A DNA stretch of 64,000 nucleotides. It comes from Mastigocoleus testarum BC008 (lineage in GTDB: Bacteria > Cyanobacteriota > Cyanobacteriia > Cyanobacteriales > Nostocaceae). Every line of letters begins with the position of its first letter. Within the stretch, counting starts at the first letter, position 1. The notes under the pieces are model-generated. The model made no database searches. It saw only the letters and a list, made by a program, of their open reading frames with translations, and was not told the DNA's origin. The translations under genes were made by a program, and so were the position numbers. Positions 38,420 through 47,232 of the stretch are shown piece by piece. Where the stretch lies: assembly GCF_001456025.1 (NCBI RefSeq), contig NZ_LMTZ01000115.1:24624-88623 (forward strand), written 5' to 3'.

Positions 38420-41400
38420 CTACGGCAACACCCCACACACCACACGCAACCCATTAATGTGGTAGACAATCTCCGGCTTGTGGTTGTAGCGATAGGCACA
38501 ACGACAACCTTCAGGAGCAAAATACCAGGAGCCACCGCGCAGCAATAAACGAGAACAATTATTATTCTCAGTTCCGTCTATCCACGCACTTCCATCTGTC
38601 GGCGCTCCTTCGTAATTGCGATGCCAAGTGTCTTCACACCATTCCCACACATTCCCGTGCATATCGTATAATCCAAAGGCATTTGCTCCACCCAAAGTTC
38701 CTACTTCTGTTGTTTCCCCACGGTAGGTACCCTTTGTACCTGCACCATAAGTGGATTGAGCGTTGTAATTTGCTAGTTCCGATGTAATTGTTTCGCCAAA
38801 ATGAAATGGTGTGGTTGTGCCTGCACGACAAGCATATTCCCATTCTGCTTCACTGGGAAGACGATATTGTTTACCTGTATATTTGCTTATGCGATCGCAA
38901 AATTCAACCGCATCATACCAAGATATTCTCTCTACAGGATGCTTATCACCTTTAAAACGTGATGGTTCTGATTTTAAGTCGCGGTTAATTTTAGGTAGAG
39001 CAGCTATAGCACGCCATTGTGCTTGGGTTACTGGATATTTACCCATGAAAAAATCTGGAACTGTTACTTCGTGTTGGGGACGTTCTGAGTTCCTGCTACC
39101 TTCTTCTGTTTCTGGAGCGCCCATTGTAAAAATTCCACCACGAATGGCGACCATTTCTAAGGTGATGTTTTTGGCAAGGTTTTCGATGAAGTATGAGGCT
39201 TGTTGAATTTCTCTATCGATAATTTTTCCACGACGGTTGACGGTGACGACCTCGAATTTAAAATCAGACCAGCGATTAGACTTCACTACTACTTCATTGT
39301 TTACATATAAACTTTGCGCTACTTCGTTGATGGTTTTAATTGCGATCTCTTTTTCAGATACAAGCGTGATTTCTTCTATAGGATTGGATGTAGGAGCTTT
39401 CAGTACTTGATTAATTACTGGTAATATCGCTGTAGCCACATGGTAAACAGGTAATCTATTAGCACCTGTTCCTAGTAAAGGAAGCAATACACGCTTTAAT
39501 CTTTGCTCTGCTGCTAGACGAATTACAGACTCAACTGCGTAATTAGTATTAGCAACACTACGAGAGGGAGATTCTACAGTTGTCAGAATAGCGAAGCGAT
39601 TAGCTTGATAACCGCTTGAAATGAAAAGTTGATTGTTGATCTCATCAGGTAAAGGAACAAATAGAGGATTCTCAGGGCTGATTTCGGTTTGGTTCTTTTC
39701 CTTAAAAATATTGTTTATGGATTCAGTACATAAAATACGATTCTGTCCCAAGAAATTACAAAATGAATTTGCGAATCTACCACCAGACCAATATACAACT
39801 TCTTCCTCACCTGTGTGATATGAAACTGGAATAACTAAAGCATCAAACGGTAAATACCAAGGGTAAGATGTACACAAGCTATAAATCTTCGTATTTTTTT
39901 GCTGCCAAAGAAGATGGCGATTGTTGGGAACTGTAACAGTTATATCAGAGGTACTTTCATCTGTAATCTGCTGTTCCAACTCTTCTGCAAAAAGCGCATA
40001 ATCTCCACCCAACCGCTTCAAAATCTTCGCTGTCACCTCTGCAAAAGGTTTAACGCCTTCATCATCAGCTTCTCCCGGAGCTTTCAACAGCGCAACAAAA
40101 TCTTGCAAAGACTTACCTAACTGCGCTGCGACATACTCAGAAACTGCATCCAAAACATCTGCTGAATCCTTTACAGGTGCGGCTTCAAGCAACATACCCC
40201 GTATTTCGTCATCCATAAAATCATACTGCACCGTATCGGATAAAGTATCTGCTTCAATGGGTGTTAAAGGTTTTAATAAACCTCCCAGAAATACTTCTGC
40301 AACATGAGCTTGGCGAGATTTTGGTAATAAGGTTTCTTGAATTAAGCGCACTACAGGTAAATTAATTACTGGTGCTGCAGCGAGTAAACCAGCTAATTTA
40401 CGTGCCATTGGTGAAGCTGTCATGCGAAAACGATATACTCGCTCTTGGGCGTTGACTTGAGGGATAGTAGTTAGGGGTCGTTGTTTGCTGTGATTAATTT
40501 TGATTTCTGAAGATAAAACAAACCCGGAAGCTACTGCATCGCTTTTTCCTGCTAGCATCTGACTCCAAGCCAAAGCTGGATCTGGTTCTAAAGTTAAAAC
40601 AGGAATCTTGATACCAGTATCTAAATTAATATCTTTCCACAGCAACAGTTGTTTGATTAATAAATGTTTGTTCGCTACCCCTGCAGTCAAACTTCCCAAA
40701 CTAACCGCAGCACCCAAACCCAAAGCTGTTTTTAACCACAACCAATCGGGTAACATTTGGATAATCGCTACTGGTTGAGTGTTTGTCCAATCTTTTAAAA
40801 CTTGGGTTAAAGCACCATTGCGCCAAGTCGCTGCAACACAATCACTCACCAGCAAAATTAAACGGCGACGATTTGGATCTAGAATTTCACGGGGGCTAGC
40901 AAAACGTTGTTGGCTTACATTTTGACCAATTCCCGGACGGATATGGATTTGTCCGTTTTCATTGGTGACTAATCCCCAAGCACGTACGTCCCGAAATACT
41001 CCATAATGTTCTAGTAAACGCTTTAACTCCCAAATTGTATGTCGCCAAATCAGCATCGATTTGCTTTCGTCAACTACCAAAGCCACATCTAACCAAGGCT
41101 CTGGTTCAGATTTGAGTATGGGAATGCAAATTCCTTCAGCAGCGGTACGCTCGACGGTCGCTGTCTCATCTAATACGGTTTTTCTCCCAGATTCCACCCG
41201 ATGCATCAAAGGTTTTAACACTTGCGCTAATGTTAAAGGTTCGCGTAGAGAAGGTGCATCCGGTACGCGCAAGGGAAGAGCTTTAGTTTTAGAGGATGTT
41301 TGAGTTTGATCTTGAATTTCCTGTTGAGTTTCTTCTTGAGTTTTTGGGTAAATTTCTGCAGAAGGAGGTTTGAAAGAAGTTTCGGTATCTCTAGGGTTAG

Positions 41401-41635
41401 AATTTAATTTTTCTGAGGTGTTGGTATTTGTGGGAGTAGGATTTAATTCTTCTGAGGTGCTTGATTGATTTACCTGTTGTGAAGATATGTTGTTTTGTGT
41501 ATCTATAACTTCTTGACGTTTTTGATTAAACCAAATGATATCGGCGATTTCTTCCCCGGTTAATTCTAAATCTTTTCCTAAAGCTGCAATCAATTGATTA
41601 AATTGGTTATTGGTTGCAGATGATTTATTAGTCAT
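38420..41635 (-). CDS. vWA - SAV_2336-like - macro-like - FGE-like fusion protein
   Basis: A 1071-residue multidomain protein, third gene of the operon. A polar Gln/Thr-rich linker (about 45-120) leads to a vWA domain (about 180-350) with intact MIDAS residues D189-x-S191-x-S193 and D265 in LLVSDCV. A helical SAV_2336-like region (about 395-560) follows. A macro-like domain (about 585-755; DALVIPVSYHTGEEE..., RVLLPLLGTGANRLP) comes next. The C-terminus (about 828-1067) is an FGE/sulfatase-modifying-factor domain (GGIFTMGA, RLPSEAEWEYACRAGT, GNVWEWC, LLLRGGSW). The Cys pair here is C-x-C (GCRCAYR), not the C-x4-C of copper-dependent formylglycine enzymes, so FGly activity is doubtful. It is probably the vWA component and possibly the effector of a VMAP ternary system. 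Confidence 0.8.
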   Translation of the reverse strand: MTNKSSATNNQFNQLIAALGKDLELTGEEIADIIWFNQKRQEVIDTQNNISSQQVNQSSTSEELNPTPTNTNTSEKLNSNPRDTETSFKPPSAEIYPKTQEETQQEIQDQTQTSSKTKALPLRVPDAPSLREPLTLAQVLKPLMHRVESGRKTVLDETATVERTAAEGICIPILKSEPEPWLDVALVVDESKSMLIWRHTIWELKRLLEHYGVFRDVRAWGLVTNENGQIHIRPGIGQNVSQQRFASPREILDPNRRRLILLVSDCVAATWRNGALTQVLKDWTNTQPVAIIQMLPDWLWLKTALGLGAAVSLGSLTAGVANKHLLIKQLLLWKDINLDTGIKIPVLTLEPDPALAWSQMLAGKSDAVASGFVLSSEIKINHSKQRPLTTIPQVNAQERVYRFRMTASPMARKLAGLLAAAPVINLPVVRLIQETLLPKSRQAHVAEVFLGGLLKPLTPIEADTLSDTVQYDFMDDEIRGMLLEAAPVKDSADVLDAVSEYVAAQLGKSLQDFVALLKAPGEADDEGVKPFAEVTAKILKRLGGDYALFAEELEQQITDESTSDITVTVPNNRHLLWQQKNTKIYSLCTSYPWYLPFDALVIPVSYHTGEEEVVYWSGGRFANSFCNFLGQNRILCTESINNIFKEKNQTEISPENPLFVPLPDEINNQLFISSGYQANRFAILTTVESPSRSVANTNYAVESVIRLAAEQRLKRVLLPLLGTGANRLPVYHVATAILPVINQVLKAPTSNPIEEITLVSEKEIAIKTINEVAQSLYVNNEVVVKSNRWSDFKFEVVTVNRRGKIIDREIQQASYFIENLAKNITLEMVAIRGGIFTMGAPETEEGSRNSERPQHEVTVPDFFMGKYPVTQAQWRAIAALPKINRDLKSEPSRFKGDKHPVERISWYDAVEFCDRISKYTGKQYRLPSEAEWEYACRAGTTTPFHFGETITSELANYNAQSTYGAGTKGTYRGETTEVGTLGGANAFGLYDMHGNVWEWCEDTWHRNYEGAPTDGSAWIDGTENNNCSRLLLRGGSWYFAPEGCRCAYRYNHKPEIVYHINGLRVVCGVLP

Positions 41636-41652
41636 GGGAAATTAAGCCAAAG

Positions 41653-42714
41653 TCAATCATTACTGGTTAAACTTTTCAATAAAATATCTTTGACCGATTT
41701 TTCATCTGCTTCTGACTCTGGAGAAACATCACGAGTAAGCAAATAAATTGTATTCAATAATTGGTCTGTAGCACGTTCCGTATTTTTATCTTTATCTGAC
41801 AAAAAATCTTTAATTAATCCATCAATTTTCGCTTCAGCATCTTGAAAAAGTTTGTCTTCATCTTGAAAATGAGCTTTAACAATTGCTTTGAGTGCTTCTT
41901 CTTGAGGATTAGGCATTTTTACTCGTATGCATCGCCGTTTAAAAGCCGGAGGAAAATCTCTTTCACCATTACTAGTCATAACAATGACTGGGAAAGAATA
42001 ACAGCGTATTCTCCCTCCTTTAATTACAACTTCAATATCACGATCTTGAGTTTCAACTGTAAATTCATTATTGGAAGCGGAATTATTTTTTTCTACTGAT
42101 TTTGCTCGTCTTACTAACTCTGGTATCGGAAACTCTCCCTCCTCAAAAATATTTAATAAGTCGTTGGGAAGATTAATATCACTCTTATCAATTTCATCAA
42201 TTAGTAAAACCCTTGGTAACGCTGAAGGTAAAAAAGCTGTTCCTAAAGCGCCCAAAGTAATATACTTACCTATATCCTGCTTTTCGTTTTGCTGAACATC
42301 CTGTAATCGTGCGATCGCATCGTAACGATAAAGTCCTTCTTGCAAAGTAGAACGAGCAGTAATCGCCCAAGACAATACTGGACCTAAATTTAACTCGTGA
42401 GCGATCGCGTAAGCTAAAGATGTCTTACCCGAACCAGGTTTACCAGTAACTAATAATGGTCTGCGTAGATAAATTGCAGCATTAACAGCATTAATTACAT
42501 TGGTAGCATCAGGAGGAATACGGAAATTTTCACCTCTTCTTCTATTTCGATCATTTTCCTCCACTAATGTCTTCAGTCGATCCCAACGTCGATCTTCCGT
42601 AATATCTTCAATCTTGCTAAAACGTCGCCAGGGTGGAGGTTCAAGATTTTTTAATTTATCTTCTACCCCTTTTAATTGTTTTCCGTTTCCATGAAAAAAG
42701 CGCCAATCTGCCAT
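41653..42714 (-). CDS. MoxR-type AAA+ ATPase of the vWA-MoxR-VMAP system
   Basis: A 353-residue AAA+ ATPase, second gene of the operon. Walker A is GKPGSGKTS (91-99), Walker B is LIDEIDKSD (171-179), sensor 1 is VMTSNGERDFPPAF near 246, and the Arg-finger region is KRRCIRV. The N-terminal 60 residues are basic and polar, with no fold recognised. MoxR ATPases act with vWA partners as chaperone-like remodelling machines; here the vWA protein is the next gene. The spacing is 13 bp from the upstream gene and 17 bp to the downstream one, so co-translation is likely. An alternative reading as a generic McrB/MoxR ATPase is less likely given the neighbours. Confidence 0.88.
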   Translation of the reverse strand: MADWRFFHGNGKQLKGVEDKLKNLEPPPWRRFSKIEDITEDRRWDRLKTLVEENDRNRRRGENFRIPPDATNVINAVNAAIYLRRPLLVTGKPGSGKTSLAYAIAHELNLGPVLSWAITARSTLQEGLYRYDAIARLQDVQQNEKQDIGKYITLGALGTAFLPSALPRVLLIDEIDKSDINLPNDLLNIFEEGEFPIPELVRRAKSVEKNNSASNNEFTVETQDRDIEVVIKGGRIRCYSFPVIVMTSNGERDFPPAFKRRCIRVKMPNPQEEALKAIVKAHFQDEDKLFQDAEAKIDGLIKDFLSDKDKNTERATDQLLNTIYLLTRDVSPESEADEKSVKDILLKSLTSND

Positions 42715-42727
42715 AATTATGTAGTTT

Positions 42728-44299
42728 TTACATCCCTGTTTCGATTAAATATTGATTTTGGATAGTTAAATTAAAAGGTACTCGGTGGGGATTGTCGCAT
42801 AAAAATCCTAGATTATAGCCTAAATAGTTTTCTTTATCTCGTTTCGCATGAGCTCTTTTACGAAGCTTCCACACCAATTCGGTCCAAGTGAACTCATCTT
42901 TAAAAAAATTAATATCTAATAATTTATTTATTTCATACTCTATATCTGGTAAGCCACGCCTTGTCCACAAAAAGATTGGTACTCCTCCTCTTAGAATCGT
43001 AATAAACAAATCCTCTCTATCAAACTTACTTTCAGGTAAGCAACAAGTAATTTTGACGCCCAATTTTTCTTCTATTTCTAATTCTGTTTCTATTTCTTCC
43101 CAATTACAATCATCTACTTGAGATATATGATGAATGTTATTTTCTATATCTCTCTCTGATAAGCAATTTTTCATCCAATAATTGAGTTTTTCCCATCTCG
43201 AATATAATCTGTGAAAATATTCGCCATCGTGACTGATAAAACGGTCGAGAGAACGCACTAAAAATTTATATTCACTACCAAATGGTCTTGTCTTATCTTT
43301 TAAACCAATCGGTATATCTTTTAAATCTAAATTTGCATCGAGAAGTTGTAAAGGCAAAAAAACTTCAATAACTAAGTTATAAAATCTATGTTTATGAAGA
43401 TATTGAGTTTTTGCAATACGAATTAAATTATAAATATTATCAACAATATCTGACAAGGAACATTCAATATTAGGTAAATTACTATTTTTTTCTATTTTTA
43501 TCGATGTAGAATTCGTTTCTTTTGGTAAATAATTAGGAATTAATTCAGCTTGCAGATAAAATTTATCACTACTATTAGGAGTAACTGTGACTAGTAAATA
43601 AGAATTTATTCTGGTACCTTGAGATAATTTTTGTACTTCATAGCAAGGTAAACTAATATCAAATTCTTTAGCTATAAGGTTTAGCCAACAATTTAACTGT
43701 TCTCGAATATTTGTAGATATTTCTTGTTCTTTAGTTAAGCGTTCTACAAATTCAATAATAGTTGGAATGTCTCGATTATTCTTAGGATACTTATCTAAAA
43801 AAATCGTTTTGAATATACCTAAATTTTCTGGTTTTATGAGTTCCGGTAAATTACCTAATATATCTTGGAATTTTGAATTATTTTCTAAAGTTATCCTACA
43901 TATATTCTTCAGCAGAGCTAAATCAATATAGGCTATTATCAAACATAAATCTTTCCATTGCTGACGTGAAATGGTAGAAAATTTATTTTTTAGATTAATA
44001 GAGTCTGATAATTTAGGAAATAATTCTCTTCTTATACTTTTTAAATCATGATTTCCAGGATTTTCTTTACATGCACCTTCAACTAAATTCTTTAATTTTC
44101 CTTTTGGCTCAGCCCATTTTTTTATTAAATTAAAAACAATTGCTTTAAAATTGTTTCCTCCGGCTATTTCATCGAGGTTCTCATCTAACTCAATAGCAAC
44201 CATCATCTCTAATGAGGGTTTATCTGGAAAAGCACTAATAATGGCGTCTCTTAATCTTCCTATTTCCTGACCAGATAATTTAGTTCCGTCATTTGACAT
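42728..44299 (-). CDS. EAD1 - VMAP-C protein of the ternary system
   Basis: A 523-residue protein, first gene of the operon. The N-terminal 90 residues (LSGQEIGRLRDAIISAFPDKPSLEMMV, then FNLIKKWAEPKGKLKNLVEGACKENPGN) match the effector-associated domain EAD1. A helical middle segment (about 95-215) is not recognised. The C-terminal 290 residues look like VMAP-C: YNLVIEVFLPLQLL, then GVPIFLWTRRGLP and LGYNLGFLCDNPHRVPF. In described systems the VMAP protein often carries a protease or other effector at its N-terminus. Here only an EAD adaptor is present, which suggests recruitment of a separate EAD1-bearing effector. Very AT-rich codon use. Confidence 0.78.
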   Translation of the reverse strand: MSNDGTKLSGQEIGRLRDAIISAFPDKPSLEMMVAIELDENLDEIAGGNNFKAIVFNLIKKWAEPKGKLKNLVEGACKENPGNHDLKSIRRELFPKLSDSINLKNKFSTISRQQWKDLCLIIAYIDLALLKNICRITLENNSKFQDILGNLPELIKPENLGIFKTIFLDKYPKNNRDIPTIIEFVERLTKEQEISTNIREQLNCWLNLIAKEFDISLPCYEVQKLSQGTRINSYLLVTVTPNSSDKFYLQAELIPNYLPKETNSTSIKIEKNSNLPNIECSLSDIVDNIYNLIRIAKTQYLHKHRFYNLVIEVFLPLQLLDANLDLKDIPIGLKDKTRPFGSEYKFLVRSLDRFISHDGEYFHRLYSRWEKLNYWMKNCLSERDIENNIHHISQVDDCNWEEIETELEIEEKLGVKITCCLPESKFDREDLFITILRGGVPIFLWTRRGLPDIEYEINKLLDINFFKDEFTWTELVWKLRKRAHAKRDKENYLGYNLGFLCDNPHRVPFNLTIQNQYLIETGM

Positions 44300-45063
44300 T
44301 GCTATATATCAATTGTTTTACTTATTAACCAAGTTGCTAGTTACAAATTTCTTGGGTTTTTACCCTCCCCAAATCTCCTTGAAAAAGTGAAAATAGTTCA
44401 AAACTCACTTTTTTAGGTGATCTAGAGGGATATAGAAAAATTGAGTCATTAATTAGCAATTTGAGTTATTACTTTCAGAAGCATTAATCAGAAGTAGTAT
44501 GAGACGATAAAATCTCAACACAGTCATAAGCATTCGGATCTAACGACCTATTCTTGTATGTGATTTCCGGAATTTGAACTCACCACAAACTCGTACTCAA
44601 TATGATAGCAAATAGCTGTCCTAAAAGACTTCACATGCTTTAGATATCTGTGGTAAACAATGTAATTACTGAGTTTGTATAGATATTTTTATGTAATTGT
44701 CAATCTTTAAAATGATATATTTATGTGCTTATTGTTTATCTCAAAACATAGACTGAGGGAGTTGCAAAAAAATATAAATACCATCATTAATGTCTCGTAA
44801 GGGTGCACCGACTTGTACCCTAAGAATGATGTATTTTTTAACTGGGAGTCCCTTGAGTAGCGATCGCATTTTTCAAGCAGTATAAAGAATCTCCAAAAAC
44901 AATCGCTCATAACCTCTCGCAGGAAATGAGCGACCGAACTGTAGCAATATGTAATGAAGTTAGGAATTAATGAATGCGAAAGCCTATAAACATACTTTTG
45001 CTCAAATTGGTTTATTCAAACTTAATTTCCTCAAGCTGAAAATAAACCTGAAAATCAAAAAAC
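44300..45063. other. Spacer upstream of the VMAP operon
   Basis: A 764-bp region that should hold the operon promoter (minus strand). It contains a degenerate single palindrome of the REP type at 44797-44823 and a HIP1-like GCGATCGC near 44860. No gene is convincing. Confidence 0.45.
44797..44823. repeat. Degenerate REP-like palindrome
   Basis: The segment GTAAGGGTGCACCGAC...GTACCCTAA resembles one arm of the REPIN at 38159-38183 with several changes, and it keeps an imperfect palindrome. It sits upstream of the VMAP operon, while the intact pair is downstream of it. Confidence 0.5.
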
Positions 45064-45492
45064 TTATCCCATTTGTAGAGAGTACTTTGATAAAAGTGCT
45101 TTAATTTTTATATCGGCAATACGCATCGTTGACTCTATCATATATTGCTGATCTGGTGTGATGTTCAATTTTTTGATAGCCAAATCGAGGCGATCACCAG
45201 AACGCAAATTATGTTTGAGTTCCTTAATTTGAGATGGTTGTAAAATAGCTTGAATATCCCGATTTCTCCGCTGTCTAATTCCTTGGATACGTTGACGGAG
45301 CATGGGAGTTAAACTCATTTTTGAGCGAGAATTAGAGTGTTTTGCTGGTTTAACCTGTTCGGTAACAAATGTTGCATTAACAGAACTAACTTTAGCCGTT
45401 GCTGCACAAGCAATTCCAGGTGACAGAAAAAAAATCATCATCACAGCAACTACAGCCAATAAAGACAGGCGCTTTGTATTTTTGATAGCCAT
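45064..45492 (-). CDS. Small exported helical protein
   Basis: A 142-residue protein. A signal peptide (about 1-31, LSLLAVVAVMMIFFLSPGIACA) is followed by a basic, helical mature region. A pattern of the type LTPMLRQRIQGIRQRRNRDIQAILQPSQIKELKHNL recalls Spy/CpxP-like periplasmic proteins that bind through LTxxQ-type helices. This resemblance is weak. The GTG at 45507 is an alternative start five codons upstream; the ATG at 45492 is preferred, though neither has a clear ribosome-binding site. Function unknown. Confidence 0.6.
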   Translation of the reverse strand: MAIKNTKRLSLLAVVAVMMIFFLSPGIACAATAKVSSVNATFVTEQVKPAKHSNSRSKMSLTPMLRQRIQGIRQRRNRDIQAILQPSQIKELKHNLRSGDRLDLAIKKLNITPDQQYMIESTMRIADIKIKALLSKYSLQMG

Positions 45493-45500
45493 TATTAAAT

Positions 45501-45540
45501 AATTCACAGCATAAATTCACGGCATAAATTCACAGCATAA
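45501..45540. repeat. Three 13-bp tandem repeats
   Basis: Three copies of AATTCACAGCATA, one with G for A, lie just upstream of the small exported protein. They may be a regulatory iteron or simply slippage. Confidence 0.75.
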
Positions 45541-45904
45541 TATGTCGGGGCTTAGGTAAATTAATCCCCTGAACTGGAGCTAAGACCCAAAATCTTTATT
45601 TATTACTCCCCGCTGACTTTTAGAAATGCTGAGGATAAGTTATTTCTACCTCATAATACAAGGAATATTCAACCTTAGAAAAAATAAAAATTTTTCTTTA
45701 ATATCTGATGGGTTAAATGTTTAACATTACTTTAATCAAACAAATTTTTCTCGGCTCAATATTTTGCAATAAAAATATAAATATTCTCTTATTCACAAGC
45801 AAAAACTAGAATGATTAAAACTTTCCAAAGGGTGATTTGGAAAGTCATAAAATTTACAAAGCTACCTTAAACATGCAAATTCTCAAAATATAGCGCTATA
45901 ACTC

Positions 45905-45986
<82 letters not shown>

Positions 45987-45988
<2 letters not shown>

Positions 45989-46958
45989 ATTCATCCGAGT
46001 TATTCTTTCTCATAGATTCAATCTGTTGTTGTAATTCTTCAATTTGTCGCTGCAAATCTTCTACTTCTTGATTCTTTTTGGGAGTTCCTGCATCAACATT
46101 TACCCCAGAAGAAGATTTTTGATAATTTCCACTCTTGATTTGTTGATATTCAGATGAATTCGACCACTCCTGTAAATAGTGCAAACGTTCTACAGGGAAT
46201 GGGTGACTGAGCATCATGCCCTGTGCGCCGTTATAAACTAAAAATTTGTATACTTGGTTGAGACCATCAGCATCGAGTGCTTGATAATTTTCCGACTGTT
46301 TCTGAAATTCTCTCAAATGGCACTCATGACCATATTTGATGCTACCACCGGAAATTTTCATCATTGTGTTCATGACCGTATCCAAGTCATCCAAAACCAA
46401 CAATGCAGCTCGGTCGGCAGATAACTCAGCTTTTCTCCGCCACTCAAAGAAAGCAAAGATTAAAGTATTGCTAATTAAATTACCCAAACCGAAGGTTACT
46501 TCACTGATAGCAGATGCAGCATTCATCGCCCAAATCGCCATTTGAATTAAAATAGTATGACCGCACTTAATGTGTCCGAGTTCATGGGCAAGTACTGTCC
46601 TAATTTCTGCTTCATTAAGTAAATCTAAAGTTCCTGTATTAATGACTATGTAAGGATGCTCTTGTCCTAGAGCATAACTATTTGCTGTCGGATTTTGGGA
46701 AACAAACAGTGTAGGTTCTGGATCCACATCCAAATCTCGCACGCATTCTCGAAACATCTGGTAAATAGTGGAATATTGGCGAGGTCCTACTTGGATGGAA
46801 TTACCCATCAAGTAAACTAGTTGGGGTCTTTCGACAAAAAATTCCATATACTTACTAGCGATTAGGTCAAATCCTGGTAAACCTCTTAAGGCTTGCTCTG
46901 CTTGCAAATCCAAGGGGTGACGAAAAGCTGTGCTAGAAATTCCTGTATAAGTAGCCAT
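45987..46958 (-). CDS. M48 family zinc metallopeptidase
   Basis: A 323-residue peptidase. The zinc motif HELGH lies at 125-129, and the third ligand Glu178 is in KAELSADRAALL. A hydrophobic segment (about 138-170) may dip into the membrane. M48 enzymes resemble HtpX and Oma1 and work in membrane-protein quality control. The last 60 residues contain a Gln/Glu-rich coiled coil (VEDLQRQIEELQQQIESM), which could mediate oligomerisation. ATG start at 46958. The stop codon is shared with the edge of a heptamer array. Divergent from the helicase-like gene. Confidence 0.88.
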
Positions 46959-47232
46959 AGTTCACAATGTTGGGAATAAATCAATGAATAGAATCTGACA
47001 GTTGTTTATAAAATTTGCTGCTAGAGTCATTTTTAGTGAGTTTAACAGGACAAAATCAGGAAAAATGTTGGATGTTTAATTTGAGTGTTTGATTTGAAGA
47101 TTTGAGTGAGTAGTTTAACAATTGAGTAGTTTAACAATTAAGTACTGAATGCTGCTGTGTCTTCCCACTGACAACATAATAGGAAAGGGGTTAATCGCAT
47201 CTTAAGGTCACTTTGTATGGAATTAAAAGCGC
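46959..47232. other. Divergent promoter spacer
   Basis: A 274-bp spacer between the M48 gene and the helicase-like gene. It contains a duplicated GAGTAGTTTAACAATT word near 47107-47140. No gene. Confidence 0.4.

Noticed and set aside
38420..39150. Active formylglycine-generating enzyme
   Set aside because: The FGE fold is visible, but the cysteine spacing is C-x-C and no sulfatase gene lies nearby, so enzyme activity is not claimed.
44707..44910. 67-codon minus-strand frame upstream of the VMAP operon
   Set aside because: It contains the degenerate REP-like palindrome, has no ribosome-binding site and is composition-poor.
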